Assembly (NCBI RefSeq): GCF_005864045.1
Contig: NZ_VBSP01000010.1
Coordinates: 1-57,973, forward strand
Source of the DNA: Ruoffia tabacinasalis
GTDB taxonomy: Bacteria > Bacillota > Bacilli > Lactobacillales > Aerococcaceae
Length of the DNA stretch: 57,973 nucleotides
Reading direction: 5' to 3'
The notes beneath the pieces are model-generated. The model saw nothing but the letters and a program-made list of their open reading frames with translations, searched no databases and had not been told where the DNA came from. How positions within the stretch are numbered: the first letter of the stretch is position 1; the number at the start of each line of letters is the position of its first letter. Of this stretch, positions 17,821 through 27,553 are shown piece after piece. Position numbers and translations under genes: made by a program.

Positions 17821-18825
17821 TTAATCTAATTGTTTGATGAATAGGTTACCATTGGTTGCTGCCATAATGGCTTTAATTGAGTGAAGGCGATTCTCACCTT
17901 GGTCGAATTGTTTAGCATAGTCTGAGCGGAAGACCTCATCAGTCACTTCCATCTCTGTAATATTATATTTGCTTGCAATCTCTTGACCTATATTAGTCAA
18001 AGTATCATGGTAAGCAGGTAGACAATGTAGGAAGATAGCATCTTCATTGGCTAAATCAAATAATTCTTGAGTCACTTGATAAGGCATTAACTGCTTTATG
18101 CGCTGATCGAATAATGCTTCTTCTCCCATTGAGACCCAGACGTCGGTGTAGATAGCATCTGCGTTTGTGACTGCTTGCTTGATGTCTTCTGTCAGAGTGA
18201 TGGTTGCACCTGATTTCTTAGCGTAGGACTGAGCCAATTCAACTAGGTCTGAATCAGGGAATAATTCCTTAGGACTAGCTACTGTATAATTGACACCTAA
18301 GATGGCACTTGTAATCATCAAGCTGTTGGCAACATTATTACGCCCATCACCACAATAGACTAAGTTAAGTCCAGACAGACGATTGAAGTTTTCTTTCAAT
18401 GTCATAAAGTCGGCAATCATTTGGGTAGGATGCCATTCATCTGTTAACCCATTCCACACGGGAACGCCAGCGTGAGTAGCCAATGCTTCCACATCCGATT
18501 GCTTATAGCCTCTAAACTGTATACCGTCGTACATACTACCTAATATTTTGGCAGTATCTTCAATGGATTCCTTTTTACCCATCTGCATATCACTCGCACC
18601 AAAGTAATCCGCCGTTGCGCCAAGATCGCTGGCAGCAACTGAGAAGGCTGCACGTGTTCTTGTTGATGTTTTCTCAAAGATTAAACAAATGGACTGACCT
18701 TTAAGGTATTCGTGGGGGATACGTTGTTTTTTTAATTGTTTAAGATGAATGGCAAAGTCAATTAAGTAATTGAGTTCGTTTTGTGTAAAATCTATTTCTT
18801 TAGTAAAACTTCTTCCTTGAAACAT
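17821..18825 (-). CDS. argF: Ornithine carbamoyltransferase
   Basis: 334 residues; makes citrulline from ornithine and carbamoyl phosphate. [15 protein letters not shown] is the carbamoyl-phosphate loop, [12 protein letters not shown] and NGLTDEWHP are present, and HCLPAYHD replaces the more usual HCLPAFHD at the ornithine/catalytic Cys site. The frame continues 28 codons upstream through the leader, but AGAAAGGATCG and the family N-terminus set ATG 18825. It has its own T-box and lies upstream of argCJBD. Confidence 0.95.
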   Translation of the reverse strand: MFQGRSFTKEIDFTQNELNYLIDFAIHLKQLKKQRIPHEYLKGQSICLIFEKTSTRTRAAFSVAASDLGATADYFGASDMQMGKKESIEDTAKILGSMYDGIQFRGYKQSDVEALATHAGVPVWNGLTDEWHPTQMIADFMTLKENFNRLSGLNLVYCGDGRNNVANSLMITSAILGVNYTVASPKELFPDSDLVELAQSYAKKSGATITLTEDIKQAVTNADAIYTDVWVSMGEEALFDQRIKQLMPYQVTQELFDLANEDAIFLHCLPAYHDTLTNIGQEIASKYNITEMEVTDEVFRSDYAKQFDQGENRLHSIKAIMAATNGNLFIKQLD

Positions 18826-18854
18826 AGTATCGATCCTTTCTAAGGGTGAATTAA

Positions 18855-19090
18855 GCGACAAAAAAAGCCCGCCTCTAATTATTAGAGGCGGACGAATCCA
18901 CGGTACCACTCTAATGACGTCATAAACTTCTAGACATCACTCAAAGTGTTAACGCGACTAGCGTCTTGAACTACTCATTTCATTCAAGAGTCCAAACAAT
19001 GCGGTTCACAAACTCATTAAGGTAGATCTTTCAGCTAGCGTCTACTCTCTGTTCATAAATAAGTGTGCTACTCTTTGTTTCATTGACTTT
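18855..19090 (-). promoter_or_regulatory. T-box leader of argF (Arg specifier CGC)
   Basis: On the minus strand AAACAA (19075-19080) pairs with TTGTTT (18994-18999). The AGAGTAG loop faces AACCGCA, whose CGC at 19001-19003 precedes the basal helix, the same specifier position as in the argC leader. Core AGTGGTACCGTG lies near 18900-18912. The terminator pairs TCCGCCTCTAAT with ATTAGAGGCGGGC before seven T residues (about 18859-18895). Confidence 0.9.
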
Positions 19091-19103
19091 TATATTTTCA
19101 ATT

Positions 19104-19132
19104 ATATTAAAGAATAAAGATTTAAAAGTCAA
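19104..19132 (-). promoter_or_regulatory. Promoter of argF
   Basis: On the minus strand TTGACT (complement of 19127-19132) and TAATAT (complement of 19104-19109) are spaced 17 bases apart, immediately upstream of the argF T-box. Confidence 0.7.
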
Positions 19133-19291
19133 CCTTTAAATTAAAATAAGATTATTTTTCAGATAATTCCTCATCTATATTTAATGTTAAGCGGGCACAT
19201 AAATGCTAGAGTGTCTTGATTTTGAAAGGCTTATTACGTGAAAAATTTAGAATAATGAAGCATTAAATTCGAAGAGCCCTAATTTTTACAG

Positions 19292-19319
19292 TTGCTTAAT
19301 AAAAAATATAGTATATAAT
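19292..19319 (+). promoter_or_regulatory. Promoter of pyrR
   Basis: TTGCTT at 19292-19297 and TATAAT at 19314-19319 with a 16-base spacer, upstream of the pyrR attenuator. It is the only good candidate in the 200 bases between the argF and pyrR leaders. Confidence 0.65.
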
Positions 19320-19342
19320 GTAGCTTAATAAGTATCCTTTAA

Positions 19343-19442
19343 TTGGCGTCCTGTGAGACGAAGAAGGTAAGTACAGTCGGAAACTCTTTATTTAGAGACC
19401 TCTTCTTTCGCATGCCCGCGGTTAAGGAGAGGTCTTTTCTTT
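19343..19442 (+). promoter_or_regulatory. PyrR attenuator 1, pyrR leader
   Basis: GTCCTGTGAGACG (19348-19360) matches the PyrR anti-antiterminator loop consensus (UCCNGNGAG). It is followed by a terminator hairpin in which AGACCTCT pairs with AGAGGTCT and a T run ending near 19442. Binding of PyrR-UMP would favour termination before pyrR. Confidence 0.85.
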
Positions 19443-19458
19443 ATCAAGGAGGTAAACA

Positions 19459-19965
19459 ATGGAAAAAGTTGTAATGAATGAGATGGAAATGAAACGTGCT
19501 CTGACCCGGCTAGCTTATGAAATTATTGAACATCACAAAGGTATTGAAGATATTGTCCTTATGGGGATTGCGACGCGCGGTGCACCTCTGGCTGAGCGCC
19601 TAGGTAAAAAAATTGCTGAGATCGAAGGACCCGTGCTAGTTGAGTCAATGAATATCGAAGCCTACCGCGATGATATGAAGTATACCGACCAGAGACCAGA
19701 AAATTCTAGTGATCTATCAGGTAAAAAAGTCATCTTAGTTGATGATGTGCTCTATACAGGCAGATCCATTCGTGCGGCAATGGATGCCTGTATGGATCGA
19801 GGACGCCCTGCCGAAATATCTTTGGCTATATTAGTAGACCGAGGACACCGTGAATTACCAATTCGCCCAGACTATGTTGGGAAAAATATTCCTACTTCTA
19901 AACAAGAACGTGTGCGAGTTCAAATCAAAGAAATAGATGGCAAGGATGCTGTCACACTATCATAA
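19459..19965 (+). CDS. pyrR: PyrR, pyr operon attenuator protein / uracil phosphoribosyltransferase
   Basis: 168 residues. The PRPP-binding motif [17 protein letters not shown] is intact, with [10 protein letters not shown] and [19 protein letters not shown] typical of PyrR. It binds the pyr leader RNA in the presence of UMP and promotes termination; it also has uracil phosphoribosyltransferase activity in the family. CAAGGAGG precedes the ATG by 7 bases. It is the first gene of pyrR-B-C-D, with RNA sites both before and after it. Confidence 0.95.
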   Translation: MEKVVMNEMEMKRALTRLAYEIIEHHKGIEDIVLMGIATRGAPLAERLGKKIAEIEGPVLVESMNIEAYRDDMKYTDQRPENSSDLSGKKVILVDDVLYTGRSIRAAMDACMDRGRPAEISLAILVDRGHRELPIRPDYVGKNIPTSKQERVRVQIKEIDGKDAVTLS

Positions 19966-19989
19966 ATTATTAATCAGTTTTTGACTTTA

Positions 19990-20068
19990 AATAGATCCGA
20001 GAGATCATAAGCGAAACTATCCTTATTTAGGTGCGTTTAGTCTCGAAGATTAAAGGCGCTTTTTTGTT
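19990..20068 (+). promoter_or_regulatory. PyrR attenuator 2, between pyrR and pyrB
   Basis: AGATCCGAGAGATC at 19993-20006 is a close match to the PyrR binding loop. A terminator-like hairpin (GTGCGTTTAG ... TTAAAGGCGC) plus a T run follows at 20030-20066. This reproduces the Bacillus-type arrangement of repeated attenuators. Confidence 0.8.
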
Positions 20069-20083
20069 AGGAGGAAGATGATT

Positions 20084-20974
20084 GTGAGAAATTTTTTATC
20101 TGTAGAGCAATTTGATAATGAAGGGTTACTGAATTTATTGAAGACTGCTATCGACTTTAAGGAAGGTCGTAGAACTTATCAGAGTGATGCAACAGTGGTG
20201 AATATGTTTTTTGAGAATAGTACCCGGACTAAGCATAGTTTTGAGGTGGCTGAGCATAAGTTAGGCATGCATCAAATTAATTTTGATGTCGGAAGTTCGT
20301 CAGTCAATAAAGGTGAGAGTTTATATGATTCTGTTCTAACTATGCAAGCGATAGGGGTAGATGTAGCTGTCATTCGCCACCCAGATCGAAATTATATGGA
20401 CCAACTTATGAACTTAAAGATTCAAATTATTAATGCGGGTAGTGGTAACGGACAGCATCCGTCGCAATCTTTATTAGATATTATGACTATTTATGAAGAG
20501 TTTGGTGATTTTAAAGGGTTAAAAGTTGCGATAATTGGAGATATAGTTCATTCACGCGTTGCCATGAGTAATATGACATTGCTTAATCAGTTAGGGGCTG
20601 ACGTTATCTTTGCTGGGCCGAATGATTACTTTGACATAAGCTTTGAGCAGTACGGAGCGTTTAAAACAGTGGATGAAGCAGTAGCGGAGGCAGATGTGGT
20701 GATGATGCTTCGTGTTCAATTGGAGCGCCATGGATCAGAGGATATGCATTACGTAAAAGAAGACTATCATGCGATGTATGGATTAACTCGTCAACGTCAC
20801 CGAACAATGAAGGATACAGCCATTATTATGCATCCAGCACCAGTGAACCGTGATGTTGAGTTGGCGGATGAATTAGTGGAATGTGCACAAAGTCGAATTG
20901 TTACTCAAATGTCCAACGGGGTCTATGCACGTATGGCAATTCTAGAGTGGGTCTTAAAAGGGAGAGTAGAATGA
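20084..20974 (+). CDS. pyrB: Aspartate carbamoyltransferase catalytic subunit
   Basis: About 296 residues; condenses carbamoyl phosphate and aspartate. FENSTRTKHSFEVAE is the carbamoyl-phosphate loop. NAGSGNGQHPSQSLLD and MHPAPVNRDVEL complete the active site. A frame from ATG 20078 exists, but AGGAGG is only 3 bases away; GTG 20084 is 9 bases away and gives the normal N-terminus (RNFLSVEQF). The stop overlaps pyrC by ATGA. Confidence 0.93.
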   Translation: MRNFLSVEQFDNEGLLNLLKTAIDFKEGRRTYQSDATVVNMFFENSTRTKHSFEVAEHKLGMHQINFDVGSSSVNKGESLYDSVLTMQAIGVDVAVIRHPDRNYMDQLMNLKIQIINAGSGNGQHPSQSLLDIMTIYEEFGDFKGLKVAIIGDIVHSRVAMSNMTLLNQLGADVIFAGPNDYFDISFEQYGAFKTVDEAVAEADVVMMLRVQLERHGSEDMHYVKEDYHAMYGLTRQRHRTMKDTAIIMHPAPVNRDVELADELVECAQSRIVTQMSNGVYARMAILEWVLKGRVE

Positions 20975-22236
20975 AACTAATATTAAAGAATGGTCAAAGA
21001 GTGGTAAAAGATAATGAATTAGAGTCCATTGATATCGCGATTGAAGATGGAGTGATTGTTGAATTAGGGCATGACTTAGATGGTGAGCGAGTGATCGATT
21101 TAAAAGGAAAACTCATCACACATGGTTTAGTTGATATTCACGTTCACTTTAGAGAACCTGGCTTCACTGATAAAGAGACTATCTTAAGTGGATCCAAAGC
21201 CTCAGCTCGTGGCGGTGTTACAACAGTTTGCGCGATGCCTAACACCAATCCTGTTCCAGATACACCTGAGAAGTTCCAGGCTATTCAAGATATTATCGAG
21301 CGTGATTCAGTTGTTAAGACTTTTCAATATGCGCCGATTACTGAAGAATTACGAACAGATAAATTAGTTGATATGGTAGCCATGGATTCCTTCGCATTCA
21401 CTAATGATGGCGTGGGCGTTCAAACAGCTGGGATTATGTATGAAGCGATGAAGTTAGCTGCGAGTCTTGATAAACCCATCGTCGCCCACACTGAAGACGA
21501 GAGTCTACTTTACGGAGGGGTCATGCATAATGGTATTCGCAATAAAGAATTGGGTTTGCCAGGGATTATGGGGATTGTTGAAAGCAGCCAGATTGCTCGT
21601 GACATTCTCATCGCTAAAGAAACTGGCGTCCATTATCATGTTTGTCACGTCTCTTCGAAAGAATCCGTCGATGCCATTCGAGAAGGTAAGCGACAAGGAG
21701 TAAATGTTACTGCAGAGGTGACACCACATCATCTAATTCTTAATGAGATGGATATACCAAGTGATGATGCTATCTTCAAGATGAATCCACCATTACGTGG
21801 CAAAGAAGATCAACGCGCACTAATTGAAGGACTAGCTGATGGAACGATCGACTTTATTGCGACTGACCATGCGCCCCATACTATGGAAGAAAAGTCTGGT
21901 GGATTTATTGATGCTCCATTTGGAATAGTGGGTATCGAGACGTCCTTTGCTTTAATGTATACTCACTTTGTTGAAAAGAATTTGATGACTTTAGAATTTC
22001 TAATTGATCGCATGAGTCACCTGCCAGCCCGACTCTTTAACTTACCTATGGGTGAATTGAAAGCGGGTGGTGTTGCAGATATTGCTGTTTTTGATTTAGA
22101 AAAAGAGTATGTAATTAACTCGGATGATTATTTATCTAAAGCTGCTAATACGCCTTTTAATGGCTATAAAGTCAAAGGTATGTGTGCTTTAACTCTAGTT
22201 GATGGTGAGATAGTGTATAACGCACTTGAAATTTAA
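20971..22236 (+). CDS. pyrC: Dihydroorotase
   Basis: 421 residues, class I (Bacillus-type) dihydroorotase of the amidohydrolase superfamily. Metal ligands are seen in DIHVHFREPGFTDKET, HTEDE, YHVCHVSS and the catalytic FIATDHAPHT. It closes carbamoyl-aspartate to dihydroorotate. The frame is open 30 codons upstream inside pyrB, but GGGAGAGTAG ATG at 20971 with the ATGA overlap is the natural start. Confidence 0.95.
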   Translation: MKLILKNGQRVVKDNELESIDIAIEDGVIVELGHDLDGERVIDLKGKLITHGLVDIHVHFREPGFTDKETILSGSKASARGGVTTVCAMPNTNPVPDTPEKFQAIQDIIERDSVVKTFQYAPITEELRTDKLVDMVAMDSFAFTNDGVGVQTAGIMYEAMKLAASLDKPIVAHTEDESLLYGGVMHNGIRNKELGLPGIMGIVESSQIARDILIAKETGVHYHVCHVSSKESVDAIREGKRQGVNVTAEVTPHHLILNEMDIPSDDAIFKMNPPLRGKEDQRALIEGLADGTIDFIATDHAPHTMEEKSGGFIDAPFGIVGIETSFALMYTHFVEKNLMTLEFLIDRMSHLPARLFNLPMGELKAGGVADIAVFDLEKEYVINSDDYLSKAANTPFNGYKVKGMCALTLVDGEIVYNALEI

Positions 22237-23178
<942 letters not shown>

Positions 23179-23187
23179 AAAAAATAA

Positions 23188-23870
23188 ACATTTGAGTGAA
23201 TTCAAGCAAAATGACATCGCCGTTTGTCTTTAGTTGCCCAAACTCAAGCCAAATGACAACGCCGTTTGTCTTTAGTTGCCCGAACTCAAGCCAAATGGAA
23301 TCGCCGTTTGTCTTTAGTTGCCCAAACTCAAGCCAAATGAAACCACCGTTTGTCTTTAGTTGATCGAACTCAGGACAAATGGAACTGCGGTTCGTCCTTA
23401 GTTGAACGAACTCAAGCCGAATGAAACTGCCGTTTGTCCTTAGTTGTCCGAACTCAGGACAAATGGAACTGCGGTTCGTCCTTAGTTGGTCGAACTCAGG
23501 ACAAATGGAACTGCGGTTCGTCTTTAGTTGGTCGAACTCAAGCCAAATGAAACCGCCGTTTGTCCTTAGTTGTCCGAACTCAGGACAAATGGAACTGCGG
23601 TTCGTCCTTAGTTGCCCAAACTCAAGCCAAATGAAACCACCGTTTGTCTTTAGTTGCCCAAACTCAAGCCAAATGACATCGCCGTTTGTCTTTAGTTGAT
23701 TGAACTCAGGACAAATGGAACTGCGGTTCGTCCTTAGTTGATTGAACTCAGGACAAATGACATCGCCGTTTGTCTTTAGTTGCCCAAACTCAAGCTAAAT
23801 GAAATCGCCGTTTGTCTTTAGTTGCGCAAACTCAAGCCAAATGGAATCGCCGTTTGTCTAAAGTTAAGGC
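23188..23870. repeat. 42-bp tandem hairpin-repeat array 2
   Basis: About 16 units on an exact 42-base register from 23221 to 23851, after one decayed unit. Arms are TTTGTCTTTAGTT or TTCGTCCTTAGTT on the left and AACTCAAGCCAAA or AACTCAGGACAAA on the right. The 5-base centre varies (GCCCA, GATCG, GTCCG, GATTG). The T-to-C change in the left arm and A-to-G change in the right arm preserve pairing in many units. It fills the space between convergent pyrD and the MGMT-like gene. Confidence 0.95.
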
Positions 23871-23874
23871 GAAA

Positions 23875-24183
23875 TCACATATCCCACTGGAAATTTTTCA
23901 TGTCCACATGTGTTGGTTTTTTAAATTCAACGCCTTCATCAAGTAACAAGTCCTTTTGGTTAGGGAAAGTTGGGGCGAGTCTCCCCGCATGATTCACCAC
24001 ACGATGGCAAGGGTAAGCGACGTAGTAACTAGCCTGGCTGAGTACTTTTCCGACGAGGCGAGCGTTTTTTGGGCGGTCAATGAGTTTAGCAATTTGTCCG
24101 TACGAAGCGACTTTTCCTTTAGGAATCTCGTCAACGACGGAAAGTATTTCATAGATTAAGTCTTCTGATAATTTTGCGACCAT
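23875..24183 (-). CDS. MGMT-family protein (alkylguanine-DNA alkyltransferase C-domain only)
   Basis: 102 residues, containing only the DNA-binding and active-site domain of O6-alkylguanine-DNA alkyltransferases: GKVASYGQIAKLI (recognition helix region), NARLVGKVLS (arginine finger) and YPCHRVVNHAGRLAP. The acceptor Cys is present (PCHRV); alkyltransferase-like ATL proteins have Trp or another residue there. The size fits ATL/YbaZ-like proteins, but the Cys allows real transfer activity. It is monocistronic, and its stop lies 5 bases from the end of repeat array 2. Confidence 0.85.
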   Translation of the reverse strand: MVAKLSEDLIYEILSVVDEIPKGKVASYGQIAKLIDRPKNARLVGKVLSQASYYVAYPCHRVVNHAGRLAPTFPNQKDLLLDEGVEFKKPTHVDMKNFQWDM

Positions 24184-24316
24184 GAAAAGCCCTACGATCT
24201 TACATTTTATATATAATATACCATAGAGGGCATTTGGTATTCGCTACTGACTAAGTTATAATTAGAGGACAAGATTTGAAGCAGTTATTATAGAGGGCCA
24301 ACGAAAGGGTGATGAC

Positions 24317-25198
24317 ATGATTGAATTAGCTAAGAAAAATGGCATCCAATTAAAAGAGGAAACCTTACAAGACGTAAATATTGGCTTAGATTTTAAAGTT
24401 GTGATCGCAGAAGATATCAATGGGCAAGAGTGGATATTACGCGTGCCAAGACGAAGGGACGTTTTTCTAAAAGCGCAAGCCGAAAAGAAAATATTAGAAC
24501 TCGTCAATGAAAATACAAAGTCGATCCAAGTCCCAAATTGGGAGGTTTTTACTGAAGAATTAATTGCCTATAAGTCACTGGAAGGGCAGCCGGCTGTCAC
24601 GACTGATTCGGTAACTCAAGAGACAAGTTGGGTTTTTGATGTGAATCAAGTACCAGCTGAATTTACAAAGAGTCTAGCTAAAGTAATGGTAGAAATTCAC
24701 AGCATTTCCAAAGAAAAAGTGGTAGAAGCGGGCTTGCGAGTAGACTCAAAAGATCAGTTACAGGAGCTGATGCGCGAGAGGATAAATCGGGTCAAAGAAA
24801 ACTACGTGGTTCACGAATCACTATTGAATCGGTGGGAAGCTTGGTTAAGTCAAGACGACTTGTGGCCAAAAGAGACGGGCTTTATTCACGGCGATTTATA
24901 TCCTGGCCATATTCTAATTGATTCAAATTCAAACGTCATAGGAATTATCGATTGGACCGAAGCGAAGCATACGGATATATCCAATGATTTTACAGCACAT
25001 TATTTATTGTTTGGTGAAGCTGAATTGGAAAATTTAATTCAGGAATATAAGGCAGCGGGCGGATATACTTGGCCAAAGATGAAAGAACATATTATTGAGC
25101 TTTTGTCGACGCAAGCCATTACGATTGCGGAGTTTGCGGAAACTTCTGGAAGTGAAGATTATAATAAAGCAGCTCAAGATATGTTGAGTCAAGGCTAA
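24317..25198 (+). CDS. Macrolide 2'-phosphotransferase-like (Mph) kinase
   Basis: 293 residues of the aminoglycoside/macrolide kinase fold. The catalytic loop HGDLYPGHILID (where the Mph family has His in place of the usual Asn) is followed by IGIIDWTEAKHTDISNDF, the magnesium Asp segment, both diagnostic of Mph proteins. The N-lobe has WILRVPRR with the ATP-contacting Lys replaced by a basic cluster. It could inactivate macrolides with GTP, or be a housekeeping relative; resistance cannot be concluded from sequence. AAAGGGTGATGAC precedes the ATG. Confidence 0.8.
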   Translation: MIELAKKNGIQLKEETLQDVNIGLDFKVVIAEDINGQEWILRVPRRRDVFLKAQAEKKILELVNENTKSIQVPNWEVFTEELIAYKSLEGQPAVTTDSVTQETSWVFDVNQVPAEFTKSLAKVMVEIHSISKEKVVEAGLRVDSKDQLQELMRERINRVKENYVVHESLLNRWEAWLSQDDLWPKETGFIHGDLYPGHILIDSNSNVIGIIDWTEAKHTDISNDFTAHYLLFGEAELENLIQEYKAAGGYTWPKMKEHIIELLSTQAITIAEFAETSGSEDYNKAAQDMLSQG

Positions 25199-25221
25199 GT
25201 TACAATAGAAAGAGTGAATAA

Positions 25222-25524
25222 ATGCAAGAGTATATTAGAATGATAGAGATGATCGTCATCTTATTTATTGGTTTAATGAATGTGTACACGTGTCATCTTT
25301 ACTACCGTGATAAACAATATTCACGAACTGGGCAATACCGAATTTCAGAAAGAAAATTACTACAAGCGAGTTTTCTGTTTGGAGGTCTAGGTGCTTTCTT
25401 AGGCATGCGTTTCTTTAGACATAAGACGAAGCATCGTAAGTTTCAATTTTGGATTCCAATTACTGCAGTGTTCACTGTAGGAGTGTGGGCTTGGCTCGTT
25501 TCGGAAGTACTACAGTCTATATAA
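25222..25524 (+). CDS. DUF1294 family membrane protein
   Basis: 100 residues with a first membrane segment (about 8-25), the family motif RISERKLLQASFLFGGLGAFLGM, then RHKTKHRKFQF and a last membrane segment (about 75-95). This is the DUF1294 signature; its function is unknown. It lies 24 bases after the Mph-like gene with a poor ribosome site (AGAAAGAGTG) and is closed by a bidirectional terminator. Confidence 0.8.
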   Translation: MQEYIRMIEMIVILFIGLMNVYTCHLYYRDKQYSRTGQYRISERKLLQASFLFGGLGAFLGMRFFRHKTKHRKFQFWIPITAVFTVGVWAWLVSEVLQSI

Positions 25525-25536
25525 GTATGTACAAAA

Positions 25537-25577
25537 AACGCCTTTCTTTCAGTTACAAGCACTGAAAGAAAGGCGTT
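25537..25577. terminator. Bidirectional terminator between DUF1294 gene and pspA
   Basis: AACGCCTTTCTTTCAGT and ACTGAAAGAAAGGCGTT form a perfect 17-bp stem with a 7-base loop. A-rich DNA on one side and T-rich on the other serve both convergent genes. Confidence 0.9.
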
Positions 25578-25588
25578 TATATTTATTA

Positions 25589-26287
25589 TTAAGATTCTGT
25601 ATCTGTTGAATCTAGACCCATTTGTTGTTTAAGGCGAGATAATTCATCTTCAACAGCAGCGGAAGTATTTGAAGCGTATTTTTCTTCTAAAGCTTTGGCT
25701 TCGTCAATCGGTTCCGTATTTAATTCTGACATAGCATTTGCTTCGTCTAGCATACGGTTTGCTTTATCTTCCATTCTTTCGAAGTTTCCAATTGCATTCT
25801 CAGATTGAGTGATGTTACCAGTTGCGTCATTAATTGTTTTTTGAGTATTTGCCACTGACATTTTACCTTTAATCATCGCACGACGTTGTTTTAATGTGTC
25901 GATATCTTTAGCAAGCTTGTCATGCATTTGACGCATTTTAACGGCATTTTCATGAGCTGCAGCGTAAGCTGTTGCGTAACCGGCACCGATATTTTCAACT
26001 TCTTGTTTTTTAGTTAAGAAGATACGTGCGTCAGCTTCGTTGTTAGCTTCTAAAGCTTTCTTAGCTAATTCTTCGAATTTCTTCACTTCTGCTTCGTTCT
26101 CATCGACTTTACGTTTGCTGCGAGTTTCTTCAGCCATCACACTTGCGGTACTTTCTTTTACTTCAGCTAAGTCTTCTAACATATCACGTAAGTATTGGTC
26201 GATCATTTTCTCAGGATCTTCCATGCGGTCAATAATTGAGTTGATATTTGCACTGATAATGTCTTTAAATCTATTTAGTATAGCCAT
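25589..26287 (-). CDS. pspA: PspA/IM30 family membrane-stress protein
   Basis: 232 residues, almost entirely alpha-helical coiled coil with charged heptads. The opening AILNRFKDIISANINSIIDRMEDPEKMIDQ, with its amphipathic start and EDPEKMIDQ, is the PspA/LiaH hallmark. PspA-like proteins assemble on the inner face of the membrane and protect it when damaged. It lies 24 bases downstream of the TPM-domain membrane protein gene, on the same strand, an association also seen around Bacillus pspA (ydjF). Confidence 0.9.
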   Translation of the reverse strand: MAILNRFKDIISANINSIIDRMEDPEKMIDQYLRDMLEDLAEVKESTASVMAEETRSKRKVDENEAEVKKFEELAKKALEANNEADARIFLTKKQEVENIGAGYATAYAAAHENAVKMRQMHDKLAKDIDTLKQRRAMIKGKMSVANTQKTINDATGNITQSENAIGNFERMEDKANRMLDEANAMSELNTEPIDEAKALEEKYASNTSAAVEDELSRLKQQMGLDSTDTES

Positions 26288-26311
26288 AATGTAATTCCTC
26301 CAAATTATATA

Positions 26312-27376
26312 TTATTTGTCTTCGTATTTTTTTGCTAAATCGTCTGCTTCAGAACTTTTTCCGAAAGTGTCAATCGGTTTACTCAACATATCTTCGGTAC
26401 GTTTGGCTTCAATCGCTTCTTGTTGCTTACGTTTACGCCACCATAAGAATAGGATTCCAACGAGAATCACGCCACCTATTACTAGTAGTACAGGTATCCA
26501 AGGTGAGGTTGTTACGTCCATAATTCGATCAGCTGCATCTCGGAATGATTTACTAAAGAACTCAGAAGTGTTGAGATTCATGTCATAGTAATATCGATCA
26601 ATGTAATCTAATAATATGTCTGCTGCTTCTCTATCAATCACTTGGTCAGCTTGGGAACCCGTAACATAATAGGTTGTGTAATTACTTGGTGTTCCTTCAT
26701 AAAACATTAACAATAAGTGAGCTTCATCGGTGAATAATTCATCGTAAAGTTTATTGGCATATTCCTCTACTTCCGACATTGATGCATTGTTTGAACCATT
26801 AATTTCAGTTGTAATATAGACGTGAGGTTGCACACCTGTTTTTTCATAGAAATGACGTAATCCATCATTCATAACAGTTTGGTTTTCAACCCAGTTAGCG
26901 TCATCGGTGTAATAATCCGTTTCATTGACTGAACCTGCTGGTAGTGGCTCACGTTCAACGGTTGAGCGCGTTACAGAAGTTTCAGAGCTGGATGAATTAT
27001 TATTCGAACTCCCACCCATACCACCAAATATCATTGGTAATATGAACATGATGATTACACCAATAATAACTATTGAGATGAGTGTGCTTGAACAGCCACC
27101 GCCACCTCCGCCTCTATAAGGTCCTCCACCAAAGGAGCTTCTTCTGCGACGAGAACCCCATGAGTTAAAGATTGGTCCGGTTCGAATGACTGGACGAGAA
27201 TTGTAACCTCCGCCGCCCCAAGAACCGCCACCACCCCAAGAGCCTCCGCCACGACTACCACCGAATGATCCGCCACCGCGTCCACCAGAACTACTGCGAC
27301 CACCGCCACCACGAGACCCACCAAAGCCACCGCTGCGACCACCGCCGCCACCTCCGCGGCCTCCTCCTCTTGCCAT
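26312..27376 (-). CDS. TPM-domain membrane protein with Gly/Arg-rich N-terminus
   Basis: 354 residues. The first ~95 are an extreme Gly/Arg/Ser-rich region (GGG-R-GG repeats). Then come a membrane helix (about 98-120, ISIVIIGVIIMFILPMIF), an extracytoplasmic TPM-type domain (VNETDYYTDDANWV ... AHLLLMFYEG), a second helix (about 305-322, WIPVLLVIGGVILVGILFLW) and a short charged tail. ATG at 27382 is one base from GAGAGGG, so the ATG at 27376 is more likely. It is the upstream partner of pspA and probably part of one membrane-stress operon. Confidence 0.82.
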   Translation of the reverse strand: MARGGGRGGGGGGRSGGFGGSRGGGGRSSSGGRGGGSFGGSRGGGSWGGGGSWGGGGYNSRPVIRTGPIFNSWGSRRRRSSFGGGPYRGGGGGGCSSTLISIVIIGVIIMFILPMIFGGMGGSSNNNSSSSETSVTRSTVEREPLPAGSVNETDYYTDDANWVENQTVMNDGLRHFYEKTGVQPHVYITTEINGSNNASMSEVEEYANKLYDELFTDEAHLLLMFYEGTPSNYTTYYVTGSQADQVIDREAADILLDYIDRYYYDMNLNTSEFFSKSFRDAADRIMDVTTSPWIPVLLVIGGVILVGILFLWWRKRKQQEAIEAKRTEDMLSKPIDTFGKSSEADDLAKKYEDK

Positions 27377-27553
27377 AGACATCCCTCTCTTCCATTATTT
27401 CCATCATCGTTGTCTTGATTTAAATATATCATAAAGCGCTATCATCAATCAATTTTGAACTCCTTTTACAAAGAAATTGTCACAATGTTTGACCATCCAA
27501 TCAGTTAAATATAAAATGAATAAGAATAAATAAAGTATACGAGGAGAATGACA

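Noticed and set aside
18826-18909. N-terminal extension of ArgF
   Set aside because: It runs through the T-box terminator hairpin; AGAAAGGATCG and the family N-terminus support ATG 18825.
20881-20970. N-terminal extension of PyrC
   Set aside because: It lies wholly inside pyrB and lacks a ribosome site; the ATGA-overlap start fits the family.
23875-24183. Alkyltransferase-like (ATL) protein lacking the acceptor Cys
   Set aside because: The size fits ATL, but the active-site Cys is present in PCHRV, so loss of transferase activity cannot be claimed.
24317-25198. Calling this an acquired macrolide resistance gene
   Set aside because: No mobile element or attenuator leader is adjacent, and composition matches its neighbours. 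Only family membership can be supported.
27070-27432. 120-codon Val/Ala-rich frame antiparallel-phase to the Gly-rich region
   Set aside because: It is the shifted frame of the GGN-repeat DNA of the TPM gene, with no ribosome site.
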